Source: Bradyrhizobium sp. 1 (GTDB taxonomy: Bacteria > Pseudomonadota > Alphaproteobacteria > Rhizobiales > Xanthobacteraceae). From it: a stretch of DNA of 64,000 nt. The position numbers were made by a program, and so were the translations under genes. The stretch covers positions 391,432-455,431 of the forward strand of contig NZ_JADPJH010000018.1 in assembly GCF_023073315.1 (NCBI RefSeq), in the 5' to 3' direction. Within the stretch, counting starts at the first letter, position 1, and every line of letters starts with the position of its first letter. The notes beneath the pieces were generated by a model, which made no database searches, was not told the origin of the DNA, and saw only the letters and a list, made by a program, of their open reading frames with translations. Of this stretch, positions 34,497-43,812 are shown piece after piece.

Positions 34497-36371
34497 TCAC
34501 ATGGTCTTCAGAAATTCGACCAGCGCCCGCCGCTCCTGCGGCGTCAATAGGCGCCCGATCACGCCGTCCTTTTCATTTTGCTTGGTCCCATCACCATTGA
34601 ACTCGTGCCCGGTGTTGTGATTGCCCCGGAGCCTCGTATCGAGCTCGAATCCGTTTTCCAATTTGTCAGTGCGATATCCGACATTGACCGCGTCATATTC
34701 GCGATTGCCCAGGTCAAATTTCGCCGGCCGATCGCTGACTGGCGACAACAGGGCGTAAAGGTTGGGCACCGAGCCGTTGTGCAAGTACGGCGGCGTTGCC
34801 CATATCCCGTTGAGCGGACGCGCCTTGTAGCCCAGCGGCGCCTGGATGCCATTGTCGCGGTATCCGTTCATCTCGTCGCGCTTTTCTGGCGCAACCGGGG
34901 GCGTCTGGCTGTCATACCAATGCTTGATGGTTTTTCCGGTGACTTCGCCGAGCGCTGGGCCGAAACTGTCGGAGGAAATATCGAGCTCCCCGGGAATCGT
35001 GACCTTGCGATCGAACATATCCTGGGCCTGCGCGGGGTCGGTGCCGATATCCGTGATCGGGACGACCTTGAGGTGGAGATAACGCTCGCCTGGATAACGC
35101 TCATCCTTCCGATTGTCCGGCAGCGACCAGCGGTCGGACTTCCAGAATTCGGCACTGCTCACCGGGGCCAGGTGGCATCCCTGACAATGCTCCTTGTAGA
35201 GGGCTGCACCTTGCTCGGCGAGCCTCTTGTCTACAGGAGGAAGCTCGGCAGGCCATTGTGGTGACTTCAATCCGGTGAAGCCTGTGCTTTCATTCGGCTG
35301 CTTGCCGGCCAGCGATTTCTCGATCCTGTCCAGGTTCATGATTTCGATGCCTGAGTTGTAAAGCCCTCCCTTCGCGCTTGTCAGGTTGATCATCGCGGAT
35401 ACGCCCATGGCTTCACCGGCATTGCGCACCAGGGGCTGTTCGATCGATGCGTTGTATTGGACCCAATCGAACCACGAGGCATCCCAGATGCGCGGGAAAT
35501 GCACGGGCGCCGATGTGGCGGCATAGTTGGCGGGAATCTTGAGATCAACCGCAAAGACCTCGTTGCCGATGCGGTTCAACGCGTCGAGCCTGCCGAACCC
35601 CTCGACCACGCTCTGCGGAGCAACCATGGTGTCGAGATCGGCGAGCCCCTTGCCCTGCGCCAGGATCTTGTCGAGTTGCGCAAGCAACTGGCTCTTTTCC
35701 ACTTCGCTTAAGTTTGCTCCGATGATTTTTTCGGCAAACCGATCGAAGCGGAACGGAACGAAGCGCGTGAACGCCAGCGAGAGGCCAAGCGCGCTCCGGA
35801 ACTTGCCGAGATCCGTGAGCGCCGGGCCGCCGTCGACCAGCAGTTCTGTGCCTTGGTAGGTGAAACGTCCGGTGTGGCACGCCGCGCAGTTCAGCCCGAT
35901 CCGCGTCATGTCATTGTAGGGAGCCCGTGGATTTTTCCAGGGTCGTGCGGTGCCGTCGACCATGGCCTTGCCGCGCGCCATGCCGACAGGCAATCCGAGC
36001 TTGGGATCGGTCGGATCGGGAATGAATCCGAAGCGGTCGAGATAAGCCGGGTCGCTCAAAAGTCCCACCGACGTCAGAGGCGTCAGCGATAACACCGGCT
36101 GTTCAAGGGCCATGAACCATTCGTAAGGGATGTGGAAAGTCGCCGTCCCCTGATCGGCGTGGTGAAACCAGTCGCGCTTATCCGTCCAGTTCTGGTCGAG
36201 CCAGCGGGTCTTCCGGGCTGTTGGATACTCCGGCAGCTTCACCCTGATCCCGTCATAGACCTTGGAGACATAGGGGTAGCCGATCACGCCCGCGATCACG
36301 ACGACCGCGGCAACAATGACCGAGAAGAGCAGGGCCAGTGAGGCGACGCTTGAATTCGGTTTCCACGCCAT
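34497..36371 (-). CDS. Large membrane-anchored di-haem cytochrome c (cytochrome c peroxidase/RoxA-like)
   Basis: Protein of 624 residues. An uncleaved N-terminal membrane helix (about 9-32) anchors it, and the bulk is periplasmic. Haem-binding motifs are CAACH (162-166) and CQGCH (396-400). Between them, GFGRLDALNRIGNEVF, and later WATPPYLHNGSVPNLYALL, match di-haem peroxidase-like proteins that include RoxA-type oxygenases. It may oxidise a hydrophobic or phenolic substrate. GGAG sits seven bases before the ATG. It is the last gene of a three-gene operon with a DyP peroxidase 44 bp upstream. Reaction unproven. Confidence 0.82.
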   Translation of the reverse strand: MAWKPNSSVASLALLFSVIVAAVVVIAGVIGYPYVSKVYDGIRVKLPEYPTARKTRWLDQNWTDKRDWFHHADQGTATFHIPYEWFMALEQPVLSLTPLTSVGLLSDPAYLDRFGFIPDPTDPKLGLPVGMARGKAMVDGTARPWKNPRAPYNDMTRIGLNCAACHTGRFTYQGTELLVDGGPALTDLGKFRSALGLSLAFTRFVPFRFDRFAEKIIGANLSEVEKSQLLAQLDKILAQGKGLADLDTMVAPQSVVEGFGRLDALNRIGNEVFAVDLKIPANYAATSAPVHFPRIWDASWFDWVQYNASIEQPLVRNAGEAMGVSAMINLTSAKGGLYNSGIEIMNLDRIEKSLAGKQPNESTGFTGLKSPQWPAELPPVDKRLAEQGAALYKEHCQGCHLAPVSSAEFWKSDRWSLPDNRKDERYPGERYLHLKVVPITDIGTDPAQAQDMFDRKVTIPGELDISSDSFGPALGEVTGKTIKHWYDSQTPPVAPEKRDEMNGYRDNGIQAPLGYKARPLNGIWATPPYLHNGSVPNLYALLSPVSDRPAKFDLGNREYDAVNVGYRTDKLENGFELDTRLRGNHNTGHEFNGDGTKQNEKDGVIGRLLTPQERRALVEFLKTM

Positions 36372-36415
36372 TTTGCTCTCCTTGGCAGGCTGTTGGAGAA
36401 CTCAGCCTGAAGCAA

Positions 36416-37804
36416 TCATGAGGTCGTGCCCGCCGGGGAGTCGGCAAAGGATCGCAACGCAGCGATGCCGGGCAGGAAGAAATACTCTCCGCCGCGTGTA
36501 CTCACGAACGCCGGTAGTTTCTGCAATCGACGCCGCGGCGGTCCGACACGCGGGATCGTGAAGGTCCCGCTCCCGTCGTTGCCGCCGATCATCGGATCCT
36601 TCTCATTCTCCAGTCCGGCGAAGTCACCATCATTGATCCAGACCTTCTGAACGAATTCGAATTGACGGGCGATGTCGGCGTTCACCAGCAACATGACGGC
36701 GCCGCGCTCGGCGCCGTCGTCGGCAGTCGCATCCGCAGGCAGGCGCGACCCGTAGGGCAAACCCTGGCGCAGCAGCCGATGCCGATGGACGGATGCGCCA
36801 TTCGGGCCTGTCAGCCCCGAGCGCGGATTGAGGCGCCGCACGTGCGCCCCCACCGGGCAGCTCGTTCCCTGCAAATCGTCGAGATACGTGAAATCATTGT
36901 TTCGCTTCGGATCTGCGGCGAGCGCCGGATCGTCCTGCTTTGCTGTCAAAGCCAGCGGTGCGCCGCTTTGCCAGCGTCCCATCATCTTCGCCGCCAGGAG
37001 CGCGGCGTCGGCGTCGTCCTTGGCGGAGCTCCGCAGATAGTTGCGGAAAGCCCAGACATGCTGGTGCAGCTTGCGCAACACCACGAAGCTGCCGTTGCCG
37101 CTGAAACTTGCCGGGGTGGGCAAGTCAGGGACGGCACCGGTCTCATCAGGCTGCCCGAGCACGAACTCACCAGCCCTTAGGGCTCGCCAGCCAGCTGCGT
37201 CCGGAATGCCCGCGCCGGGCAAGGCAGGCTCCCCACTGCCCTCGATAGAGGGTTCGGTAATTCCGTCACGGTAGCCAAAGTGCTCGATTGGAGCGAGCCT
37301 GCCATCTGGACCGGCCAACAATTTCGCATCGATGGCGCCTGCTGCAGTCAAGCCGTTATCGCGCACATCAGACAGCAATGCTGTCGAAGCGGCATCGCGA
37401 TCCGCTGTAGTCATCGCACTCACCACGACGAGCACGTGCACTCTCTCGTTGAACGGTGCGTCCCACCGCGCCGGAGCGCTGTCGCCAACGTCGCCGAGCC
37501 GATCGGCGCGTGCCGCCATTCCCTGCTGGAATTCCTGCGAAAAACTCGACAAGGTGGCTTCCTGCACGCCGATCGCCGACAGACCTTGCCACGAGAGGGC
37601 GACGTTGAAGGCCTGCGAAGGCGATGCGTCCAGACCCGCCACAGTGGTGCATCGCCCGGCGACACCACTGAACCATCGCCGAGCTTTCGCCGCCTCGCTC
37701 ACGTTCAGCAGATGATAGTGCGCAAACGGAAATCGATACGGCCGCATCGCCATCCCCTGGATCTCGTTCCGATCCAGGTTGCCGGCAGCGGATTGTGCAG
37801 TCAT
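36416..37804 (-). CDS. DyP-type haem peroxidase
   Basis: Protein of 462 residues. It has the DyP signature GYRDGITEP (GxxDG, distal Asp), the proximal haem His in PVGAHVRRLNPR, and the distal-side Arg in HRHRLLRQGLPYG. DyP enzymes oxidise dyes, phenols and some lignin models with H2O2. There is no Sec or Tat signal, so it is probably cytoplasmic, unlike its cytochrome neighbour. ATG 37804 lies 5 bp after the stop of the 150-residue protein and gives a normal start; an upstream extension overlapping that gene is unlikely. Confidence 0.9.
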   Translation of the reverse strand: MTAQSAAGNLDRNEIQGMAMRPYRFPFAHYHLLNVSEAAKARRWFSGVAGRCTTVAGLDASPSQAFNVALSWQGLSAIGVQEATLSSFSQEFQQGMAARADRLGDVGDSAPARWDAPFNERVHVLVVVSAMTTADRDAASTALLSDVRDNGLTAAGAIDAKLLAGPDGRLAPIEHFGYRDGITEPSIEGSGEPALPGAGIPDAAGWRALRAGEFVLGQPDETGAVPDLPTPASFSGNGSFVVLRKLHQHVWAFRNYLRSSAKDDADAALLAAKMMGRWQSGAPLALTAKQDDPALAADPKRNNDFTYLDDLQGTSCPVGAHVRRLNPRSGLTGPNGASVHRHRLLRQGLPYGSRLPADATADDGAERGAVMLLVNADIARQFEFVQKVWINDGDFAGLENEKDPMIGGNDGSGTFTIPRVGPPRRRLQKLPAFVSTRGGEYFFLPGIAALRSFADSPAGTTS

Positions 37805-37809
37805 TCCCG

Positions 37810-38262
37810 TCAACCGAGCTGGTCGAGGAATGTGTCGAGCTTGCCCTTCCAATCCAGCGCCTTGTTGATGTCTGCGACGGTCGAATTCGGATAGGCGCAA
37901 TAATAACCGTCGGTTTCGACGGCGCTTCCGAGAATGTAGTCGCGCAGCTTTGGATAATCGCGCGCGCCCGGATACCCTTCGCAATGGCCCCAGATCGCGT
38001 CGATTCCATCGGGGGCCCGCTCGGCGAAGTCGCGCATGTAGTCTTCGACGTCGCCGTCGAAATTCGTTGCAAAGAATAAACGCGTGTCATTATCGAAAAT
38101 GACCCAGCGCACGATATGGATCGTGCCGAGAGAAGCGATCTTGCCGCCGTTTGCAGCGGTCAGCCCCTGAAGTGTCTTGCGCAACACTTCGGCATGACCG
38201 GGAACGATCTTGGTAATTGCGGTCAGGACGCTGATCTTCCCAGCTTTCAATACAACTGACAT
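37810..38262 (-). CDS. Conserved protein with alpha/beta-barrel-like features, DyP-operon partner
   Basis: Protein of 150 residues: LTAITKIVPGHAEVLRKTLQ, IVRWVIFDNDTRLFFATNFD, then VEDYMRDFAER and DAIWGHCEGYPGARDY. Strand-helix-strand-strand pattern suggests the ferredoxin-like dimeric alpha/beta barrel, the same superfamily as DyP. I do not recognise a named family. It is the first gene of the operon, and the strong GGGAGGAG before its ATG suggests it is made in quantity. A haem chaperone or accessory role for the peroxidase is only a guess. Confidence 0.75.
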   Translation of the reverse strand: MSVVLKAGKISVLTAITKIVPGHAEVLRKTLQGLTAANGGKIASLGTIHIVRWVIFDNDTRLFFATNFDGDVEDYMRDFAERAPDGIDAIWGHCEGYPGARDYPKLRDYILGSAVETDGYYCAYPNSTVADINKALDWKGKLDTFLDQLG

Positions 38263-38594
38263 AGCAACTCCTCCCTGTGATTCGCTGAAACCGTTGCGAA
38301 TGACACATTTGCAGCGGAGCAGCAGCGGCGACTGTACGCCCGCGCTTTTAGCACGGAATGCAGCTAGAAATTGTGAAGTGTTTCACACCGGAAAGGCGCC
38401 GTTGCTCTTGGGGCTCGTTACACACGGCGCCTCACCGTCTGGTCACCGGCGACATCACCGCACATCGCACGCAAGGCGCGCCGTCGCGAGCGCATCAATC
38501 GTTACCGCGTGATCGTCGGCACATATCATTCCGACGGATCGATCTAGCCTTTTGTCAGGTGGCTCGCAGTGATCCACCAGCAAAGGAAGAACTC
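38263..38594. other. Promoter region between the haem-enzyme operon and the VRDHR gene
   Basis: About 330 bases without a gene. It contains the TGTGA-N6-TCACA palindrome at 38372-38387 and probably the promoters of both divergent transcription units. Nothing else was identified. Confidence 0.6.
38372..38387. promoter_or_regulatory. CRP-like binding site
   Basis: TGTGA (38372-38376), AGTGTT, then TCACA (38383-38387) equals the consensus half-sites bound by CRP-family proteins. It lies 110 bp before the DyP operon start on one side and 208 bp before the VRDHR gene on the other. Regulation by a CRP/FNR-type protein is inferred from the motif alone. Confidence 0.55.
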
Positions 38595-38774
38595 ATGCGC
38601 AATTCCATCCTCGTGGCTCTCGCAGCGATCATTCTGGCAGGCATGGCGATACCCTCGAACGCGACAACGATCGTCCGCGACCATCGCGACCCGCCCATCG
38701 TGCGCGACCATCGCAATCAGACGATCGTCCGGGATCACCGCACCCAACCCGAGGTCCGCGATCACCGCCACTAA
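38595..38774 (+). CDS. Small exported protein with VRDHR repeats
   Basis: Protein of 59 residues. A signal peptide (MRNSILVALAAIILAGMAI) is followed by four tandem 9-residue repeats with core VRDHR (IVRDHRDPP, IVRDHRNQT, IVRDHRTQP, EVRDHRH), so almost the whole mature chain is repeat. The DNA repeat has a 27-base period. Alternating acidic, basic and His residues could bind metal or polyanions. AAAGGAAG precedes the ATG by six bases. I recognise no family. Confidence 0.72.
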   Translation: MRNSILVALAAIILAGMAIPSNATTIVRDHRDPPIVRDHRNQTIVRDHRTQPEVRDHRH

Positions 38775-38823
38775 GCTTCCCGGCGACGGAGCCGAACTGA
38801 ACCGGTTCGGCTCCGCTTGCCCC

Positions 38824-40950
38824 TTATCTTCCCACCTTCGCCAAGCCGGCCAGACTTGCCGCCAGCTCGTCGCTCCGGAACGGCTTCGTCAGCCGCGACA
38901 AATCCGGCGTGATGCCTTCGTTGTTGGCATAACCTGAGACCACGAGGATTTGCAGCTCGGGATACTGGTTGCGCAGCGTGAGGCCCAGATCCGTTCCGCT
39001 CATGCCCGGCATCAGATGGTCGGTGACAAGCAGGTTCGGCCGCAGGCCCTCCCTGACGCGCTGAAGCGCATCTTCCGCCGACCCCGCCTCGACGACTCTG
39101 TAGCCGAGCTCGCTCAGCATGTCGGCGGTGCTCATGCGCACCAGCGGTTCGTCGTCCACGAGCAGCGCCGTGCCGGCGGGACGCGGCTGCGGCTTCGGTT
39201 GCGGGACGGTCTCGATCGCGCTCGCGGCGGTGTGGCTGACCGGCAGCCACAGCTCCACCGTCGTCCCCGATCCCGCAGCGCTCTTGATCGTCAGCGCGCC
39301 GCCGAGCTGCGAGGCAAGGCCGTGGACCATTGAAAGGCCAAGACCGGTGCCTTGCCCGACGCCCTTGGTCGAGAAGAACGGTTCGACGGCATGAGCCAGT
39401 GTCTCGTCGTCCATGCCGATGCCGGTATCGGCGACCGAGATGCAGACATAGATGCCCGGGGCCAGCTCCGCATTGTGCTCGCCGGTCACCGTTCGCGCCT
39501 TGGTGGAGATGCGCAAGCTTCCGCCGTCGGGCATGGCGTCGCGCGCATTCACGCTGAGGTTCAGGATCGCCATCTCGATCTGGTTGGGATCGGCCATGGC
39601 CTCGGGAAGTCCTTCCGGCGTGTCCACCGTCATCTGGATCTGCGGTCCTGTCGTGCTCGAGATCAGATCTCCCATGTCGGCCACGAGCCGGCCGATGTTG
39701 ACCGGAACGGCCTGAAGCGGTTGCCGGCGCGCAAAGGCCAGAAGACGCTGCACCAGCGTCTTGGCGCGCTCGGCCGCCTGGGCTGCGCCGGCGATCAGGC
39801 GATGCTCGCGCTCGCCGCCGATGCCCTTGCGCTGAAGCATGTCGAGCAGGCCGACGATCGGTGTGAGCAGATTGTTGAAGTCGTGTGCGACGCCTCCTGT
39901 GAGCTGGCCCATCGCCTCCATCTTCTGGGCCTGACGCAGCGCTTCCTCGGCCCGCGCGAGCCGTGCCTGCTCCTCCAATCGATCCGTCACGTCGCGCCCG
40001 GTCAGGAAAGCGCCGATCCGCGCGCCGTCCGCGGCGCGCAAGGCCTCGAGCTTCATTTCAAAGACGCGGCGCTCGAATTGCGGATCACCGAGCTCCTCGA
40101 CCTTGGTGAAGGTTTCGCCGGCCAGCGCACGATCCCAAATGGCCGTCGCCGCAGCGAGATGCTCGGGACGGTCGGCCAGGAATTCATGCAGGGAATCGCC
40201 GATCTCCGGTCGCTTGCCGTAGATGCGCTGATAAGAGTCGGCACAGGATGCGTTGATGGCAAGCCAGCGATAATCGAGATTCAGAGCCTGAATCTGGCCG
40301 TCGGTGGTTTCCACGATCGTGGCCAGCAGATGACGCTCGGCGGTTCGTTCGGCCACGCGCTGCTCGAGCGTGGTGGTCAGCTCCCGGTACCGCGCTTCGC
40401 TGGCCCGCAGCCGCGTCACGCCCAACACGCGTTCCGTGGTCTCCGAGACGAGACAGAGTACACCGCCGACCGAGCCGTCATCATCAGGCACGGCGGAATA
40501 CGAGACATCCCAATAGCTGGTCTCGCCGTAGCCATGACGCTCGACGTAGAACGGACGATCCTTCGCGGCGAATGTCTTTCGGGTTTGACGGACGCCTGAC
40601 AGCAGCGGTTCGAGATCGTCCCACAGCTCGCCCCAGTTCTCGATCGCCGGGCGGCCGAGGGCGCGGGGGTGGTTGGCACCGATGCCCGGCGCGTAGGCGT
40701 CGTTGTAGAGAGCGACGAAATCGGGGCCCCAGAACAAAACGATCTGGGCCTGGGCGGGCAGCATCATGCCGACCGTCGCCTTCAGGGCCTGGGACCAGTC
40801 GCGGGGAGGACCGAGCGGTGAATCCGACCAGTCGAGGGAGCGCATCGCGGCGCCCAGCTCGCCGCCGTCGGCGAGGAAGCTTATATCGGTCGACTGCCGA
40901 GCAGCATTCTCAGACAGCACCTGATCCCCCGCGACGCATGACATGGGCAT
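38824..40950 (-). CDS. Hybrid sensor histidine kinase with PAS domains and receiver
   Basis: Protein of 708 residues, cytoplasmic by the absence of membrane helices. Two PAS-like sensor regions (to about residue 330) lead to a HisKA dimer with the phospho-His in [20 protein letters not shown]. The ATP-binding domain follows ([42 protein letters not shown]). A C-terminal receiver has Asp in [13 protein letters not shown]. It carries its own receiver and no separate response regulator is adjacent. The signal is unknown; this PAS start ([14 protein letters not shown]) is common in Rhizobiales kinases. Confidence 0.93.
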   Translation of the reverse strand: MPMSCVAGDQVLSENAARQSTDISFLADGGELGAAMRSLDWSDSPLGPPRDWSQALKATVGMMLPAQAQIVLFWGPDFVALYNDAYAPGIGANHPRALGRPAIENWGELWDDLEPLLSGVRQTRKTFAAKDRPFYVERHGYGETSYWDVSYSAVPDDDGSVGGVLCLVSETTERVLGVTRLRASEARYRELTTTLEQRVAERTAERHLLATIVETTDGQIQALNLDYRWLAINASCADSYQRIYGKRPEIGDSLHEFLADRPEHLAAATAIWDRALAGETFTKVEELGDPQFERRVFEMKLEALRAADGARIGAFLTGRDVTDRLEEQARLARAEEALRQAQKMEAMGQLTGGVAHDFNNLLTPIVGLLDMLQRKGIGGEREHRLIAGAAQAAERAKTLVQRLLAFARRQPLQAVPVNIGRLVADMGDLISSTTGPQIQMTVDTPEGLPEAMADPNQIEMAILNLSVNARDAMPDGGSLRISTKARTVTGEHNAELAPGIYVCISVADTGIGMDDETLAHAVEPFFSTKGVGQGTGLGLSMVHGLASQLGGALTIKSAAGSGTTVELWLPVSHTAASAIETVPQPKPQPRPAGTALLVDDEPLVRMSTADMLSELGYRVVEAGSAEDALQRVREGLRPNLLVTDHLMPGMSGTDLGLTLRNQYPELQILVVSGYANNEGITPDLSRLTKPFRSDELAASLAGLAKVGR

Positions 40951-41077
40951 CTTTGCCCATCGAGCCCGAACTTCGTGGACTCAACGGTCGGTAACGCGCA
41001 ATGCGGAATCTGGTTCCGTTCCAGTGGTTTGACCCCACCCTTGTGCTATTGCTTCATCCGCAACGACGCGAGGTACC

Positions 41078-41752
41078 ATGCTCCCCATTCCCGCCGATAT
41101 CTTCACCGAGCCCGAGGACGTCTCGCCCGACAGCCTTGCCAATCTCGGCCCGCTCCGCCGACTCGCCGGCAGCTGGCAGGCGGACAAGGGCATCGATGTC
41201 AATCCGAAGGCGGAGGGGCCGGAGCGGCGGACCTTCATCGAGCATATCCGGATGGACCCGATCGATCCGCAGGCCAACGGGCCGCAGCTGCTCTATGGAC
41301 TGCGCTATCACATCCACATCAATACGCCCGAGGAAGACATTACCTTCCACGACCAGGTCGGCTACTGGCTGTGGGAGCCCGCGACCGGGCTGATCATGCA
41401 GACGCTGGCGATTCCGCGCGGGCAGGTGCTGCTGGCCTCGGGCAAGGCCGGACCGGATGACAGAAAGATCTCCGTCACGGCGAAGCGCGGCGACACCGCT
41501 TACGGGATCTGCTCGACCGATTTTCTGGAACAGGCATTCCGCACCGATTCCTACCGCTGCGACATCACCTTCAACGATGACGGAAGCTGGACCTATCTGA
41601 TCCAGACCGAGTTGTTCGTCCGCGGCGCGCCCTTCAATCATCACGACAGCAATACGCTCAAGCTCGTCGCGCCGCCAAAGCCCAACCCGCTCGCGGTGAT
41701 CGTCAACGATCGCGCCAAAGACAACTCCAAGAGCGGCGGCACGGCGGCTTGA
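41078..41752 (+). CDS. Haem-binding beta-barrel (FABP-like/nitrobindin-like) protein
   Basis: Protein of 224 residues. The domain GPLRRLAGSWQADKGIDVNP, then QLLYGLRYHIHINTPEEDI, FHDQVGYWLWEP and IMQTLAIPRGQVLLASG matches the small haem-binding beta-barrel proteins (nitrobindin/THAP4-like, fatty-acid-binding-protein fold). These bind haem or a hydrophobic ligand. The later FNDDGSWTYLIQTEL closes the barrel. It begins the rightward run that continues with the RibD-type reductase 19 bp downstream. Confidence 0.82.
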   Translation: MLPIPADIFTEPEDVSPDSLANLGPLRRLAGSWQADKGIDVNPKAEGPERRTFIEHIRMDPIDPQANGPQLLYGLRYHIHINTPEEDITFHDQVGYWLWEPATGLIMQTLAIPRGQVLLASGKAGPDDRKISVTAKRGDTAYGICSTDFLEQAFRTDSYRCDITFNDDGSWTYLIQTELFVRGAPFNHHDSNTLKLVAPPKPNPLAVIVNDRAKDNSKSGGTAA

Positions 41753-41771
41753 GCGTGGTCCGGAGATTTGC

Positions 41772-42482
41772 ATGAAGCCTTATGTCATCTGTCTGATGCA
41801 TTCGAGCCTCGACGGCCGGACGCATCCCAGCCGCTGGCGTCCAAAGGGCGCGGGCACGGACTGGTTCGAGACAATCCATGGCGAGCTCGGCGGCGATGCC
41901 TGGGTGATCGGCCGCGTCACCGGCTCGGAGTTCGCCAAGGGCGAGCCTTATCCTGCGACAGTGAGCGAAAAGTTTCCCCGCGAAAACTGGTTCGCGCGGC
42001 GCGATGCGAAAACCTATGGCGTGGTGCTCGACGCGCAGGGCAAGATCGGCTGGGGCCGCACCGACATCGGCGGCGATCCGATCGTCGTCGTGCTGACTGA
42101 GGGCGTGCCGGATTCGCATGTCGCGGGGCTTCGTGGCGAGGGCGTGTCCTACATCTTTGCCGGCAAGTCGGAGATCGATCTCGCGCTGGCGCTGGACATC
42201 CTCAACCGTGAACTCGGGGTGAAGCGTCTGCTGGTGGAGGGCGGCGGCGTTGCCAATGGCGCGTTCCTGCGCGCCGGTCTCATCGACGAGTTCAATCTGA
42301 TCCTCAGCCCCGCGATCGACGGCGCCAAGGGCGCACCCTTCGTATTCGATTCGACGGACGCGGACAGCGACAAACGCGCGCCCCTCACCGCGATGACGCT
42401 GGAGAATGTGCGGGAGCTCGGCGGCGGCGTCCTGCTGTTGCGCTACCTGATCAAGAACGATCCGCAAGGCCTGGTCGGGTGA
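41772..42482 (+). CDS. Dihydrofolate reductase family protein (RibD C-terminal-like)
   Basis: Protein of 236 residues with the RibD C-terminal/dihydrofolate-reductase-like fold: KPYVICLMHSSLDGRTHPSR, then DAWVIGRVTGSEFAKG, LDILNRELGVKRLLVEGGGV and FLRAGLIDEFNLILSPAIDG. No deaminase domain is attached, so it is not a full riboflavin enzyme. Stand-alone forms reduce small substrates with NADPH. CGGAG precedes the ATG. It is followed at 10 bp by a flavin amine oxidase. Confidence 0.88.
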   Translation: MKPYVICLMHSSLDGRTHPSRWRPKGAGTDWFETIHGELGGDAWVIGRVTGSEFAKGEPYPATVSEKFPRENWFARRDAKTYGVVLDAQGKIGWGRTDIGGDPIVVVLTEGVPDSHVAGLRGEGVSYIFAGKSEIDLALALDILNRELGVKRLLVEGGGVANGAFLRAGLIDEFNLILSPAIDGAKGAPFVFDSTDADSDKRAPLTAMTLENVRELGGGVLLLRYLIKNDPQGLVG

Positions 42483-42491
42483 TGCGCTGGC

Positions 42492-43763
42492 ATGTCGGAC
42501 ATGTCTGAGCACATCATTGTCGTCGGCGCCGGCGCAGCGGGCCTGATGGCGGCGCGCGAACTCGCGCGCGCCGGGAAGAGGGTGACGATCCTGGAAGCCC
42601 GTGAGCGCTGCGGCGGCCGGATTCACCCGCTGCCGGCCGCGGAGTTCGGCTACCCCGCCGACGGCGGCGCCGAATTCGTCCATGGCGAGGCGCCGGTCAC
42701 GCGCGCTCTGTTGCGCGAGGCGAAGTTGTCCCTTCAGGAGATCGAAGGCACGCAATGGAGTTTTGACGGCACAAAACTCTCGCGCGAAAGCCGTCACGAT
42801 CCGCATGAGGCGGAGCTGCATGCCGTTCTCGGGCAGTTGAAGGACGATCTCGCCGTCGCTGATTTCCTGCGCCGGCATTTTGCCGGACCTGAATACGGCC
42901 GGCTGCGCACTTTCATCGAGCGCATGGTCGAAGGCTACGACGCCGCCGATCCCGAGCGTGCCTCCATTCTGGCGCTGCGCGAGGAGTGGATGGACGGCGG
43001 GCACCACACCCAGGCGCGCATCGTCGGCGGCTATGGCGCGCTGATCGATTTTCTGGCGGCCGAGTGCCGCGGGCGCGGCGCTGCGATCCACTTTGGCTGC
43101 GTGGTGTCGGCCATCGATGAGAAGGACGGCGCGGTGGTCGTTCATTGCACCAATGGCGACGTGCACGCCTGCGATCGCGTGATCGTCACCGTTCCGCTGC
43201 CGTTGCTGCGCGACATCGCTCTGCCCGCGGCCGCGCGCGCGAAGGCCGCCGTGGCCTGCGACATCGGCTTCGGCAGCGTGATCAAAATCCTGCTGCGGTT
43301 CTCACGGCCATGGTGGCGCGAGGTGAAGCAGGATCTTGCGGATATGACCTTCCTGCTGTCGGACCAGGCCATTCCGGTGTGGTGGACGCGCTATCCGGAG
43401 CAGCATCCGGTGCTCACCGGCTGGTTCGGCGGCCCGCGCACCGCGGTGCTGGCGCATCTCGACTCACGAGGGCTGATCGACGCCGGGCTCGAATCGCTCG
43501 CCGTGGTGTTCGGTCTGCCGCGGGAAAACATCGCGCGCGACCTCGTCGCAGCGGAGGCGACGAATTGGGTGCACGATCGATTCGCTCGCGGTGCTTATTC
43601 CTGGGCGACGCCGGCGACGCGCGCGGCGCAAACAATCCTCGCGCGCGCCGACGGCCCCGTGCTGTTTTCCGGTGAGGCGATCTATCGCGGCCGCGACATG
43701 GGTACGGTCGAGGCCGCGCTTGCGAGCGGGCTGGAGACGGCGGGGATGATCCTGCGCGGATGA
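42492..43763 (+). CDS. FAD-dependent amine oxidase family protein
   Basis: Protein of 423 residues. It opens with the FAD Rossmann motif IIVVGAGAAGLMAARELARA followed by VTILEARERCGGRIHPL, the flavin monoamine oxidase hallmark. The C-terminal FAD segment is in GAYSWATPATRAAQ and LFSGEAIYRGRDMGTVEAAL. It probably oxidises amines or polyamines. ATG 42492 is used; ATG 42501 in the same frame gives MSEHIIVVG and is equally possible. A clear terminator follows. Confidence 0.92.
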   Translation: MSDMSEHIIVVGAGAAGLMAARELARAGKRVTILEARERCGGRIHPLPAAEFGYPADGGAEFVHGEAPVTRALLREAKLSLQEIEGTQWSFDGTKLSRESRHDPHEAELHAVLGQLKDDLAVADFLRRHFAGPEYGRLRTFIERMVEGYDAADPERASILALREEWMDGGHHTQARIVGGYGALIDFLAAECRGRGAAIHFGCVVSAIDEKDGAVVVHCTNGDVHACDRVIVTVPLPLLRDIALPAAARAKAAVACDIGFGSVIKILLRFSRPWWREVKQDLADMTFLLSDQAIPVWWTRYPEQHPVLTGWFGGPRTAVLAHLDSRGLIDAGLESLAVVFGLPRENIARDLVAAEATNWVHDRFARGAYSWATPATRAAQTILARADGPVLFSGEAIYRGRDMGTVEAALASGLETAGMILRG

Positions 43764-43766
43764 AAA

Positions 43767-43791
43767 AAGGCCCGCGTATTCGCGGGCCTTT
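43767..43791. terminator. Bidirectional intrinsic terminator
   Basis: AAGGCCCGCG and CGCGGGCCTT pair across a TATT loop, with an A-tract to the left and a T-tract to the right. It lies between the converging amine oxidase and His/Gly-rich protein genes, so it serves both. Confidence 0.88.
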
Positions 43792-43812
43792 CGTTCGTTC
43801 GTGTCAGTCCGC

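Noticed and set aside
34497..36371. Calling the di-haem protein a MauG or a rubber oxygenase outright.
   Set aside because: It has both haem motifs and RoxA-like segments, but the key active-site residues could not be confirmed without alignment.
38670..38771. The VRDHR repeats as a CRISPR array.
   Set aside because: The 27-base units are direct, contiguous, coding and have no spacers.
23281..38800. A genomic island inserted at tRNA-Phe.
   Set aside because: The region looks accessory, but I found no integrase and no second copy of the tRNA 3' end as an attachment site.
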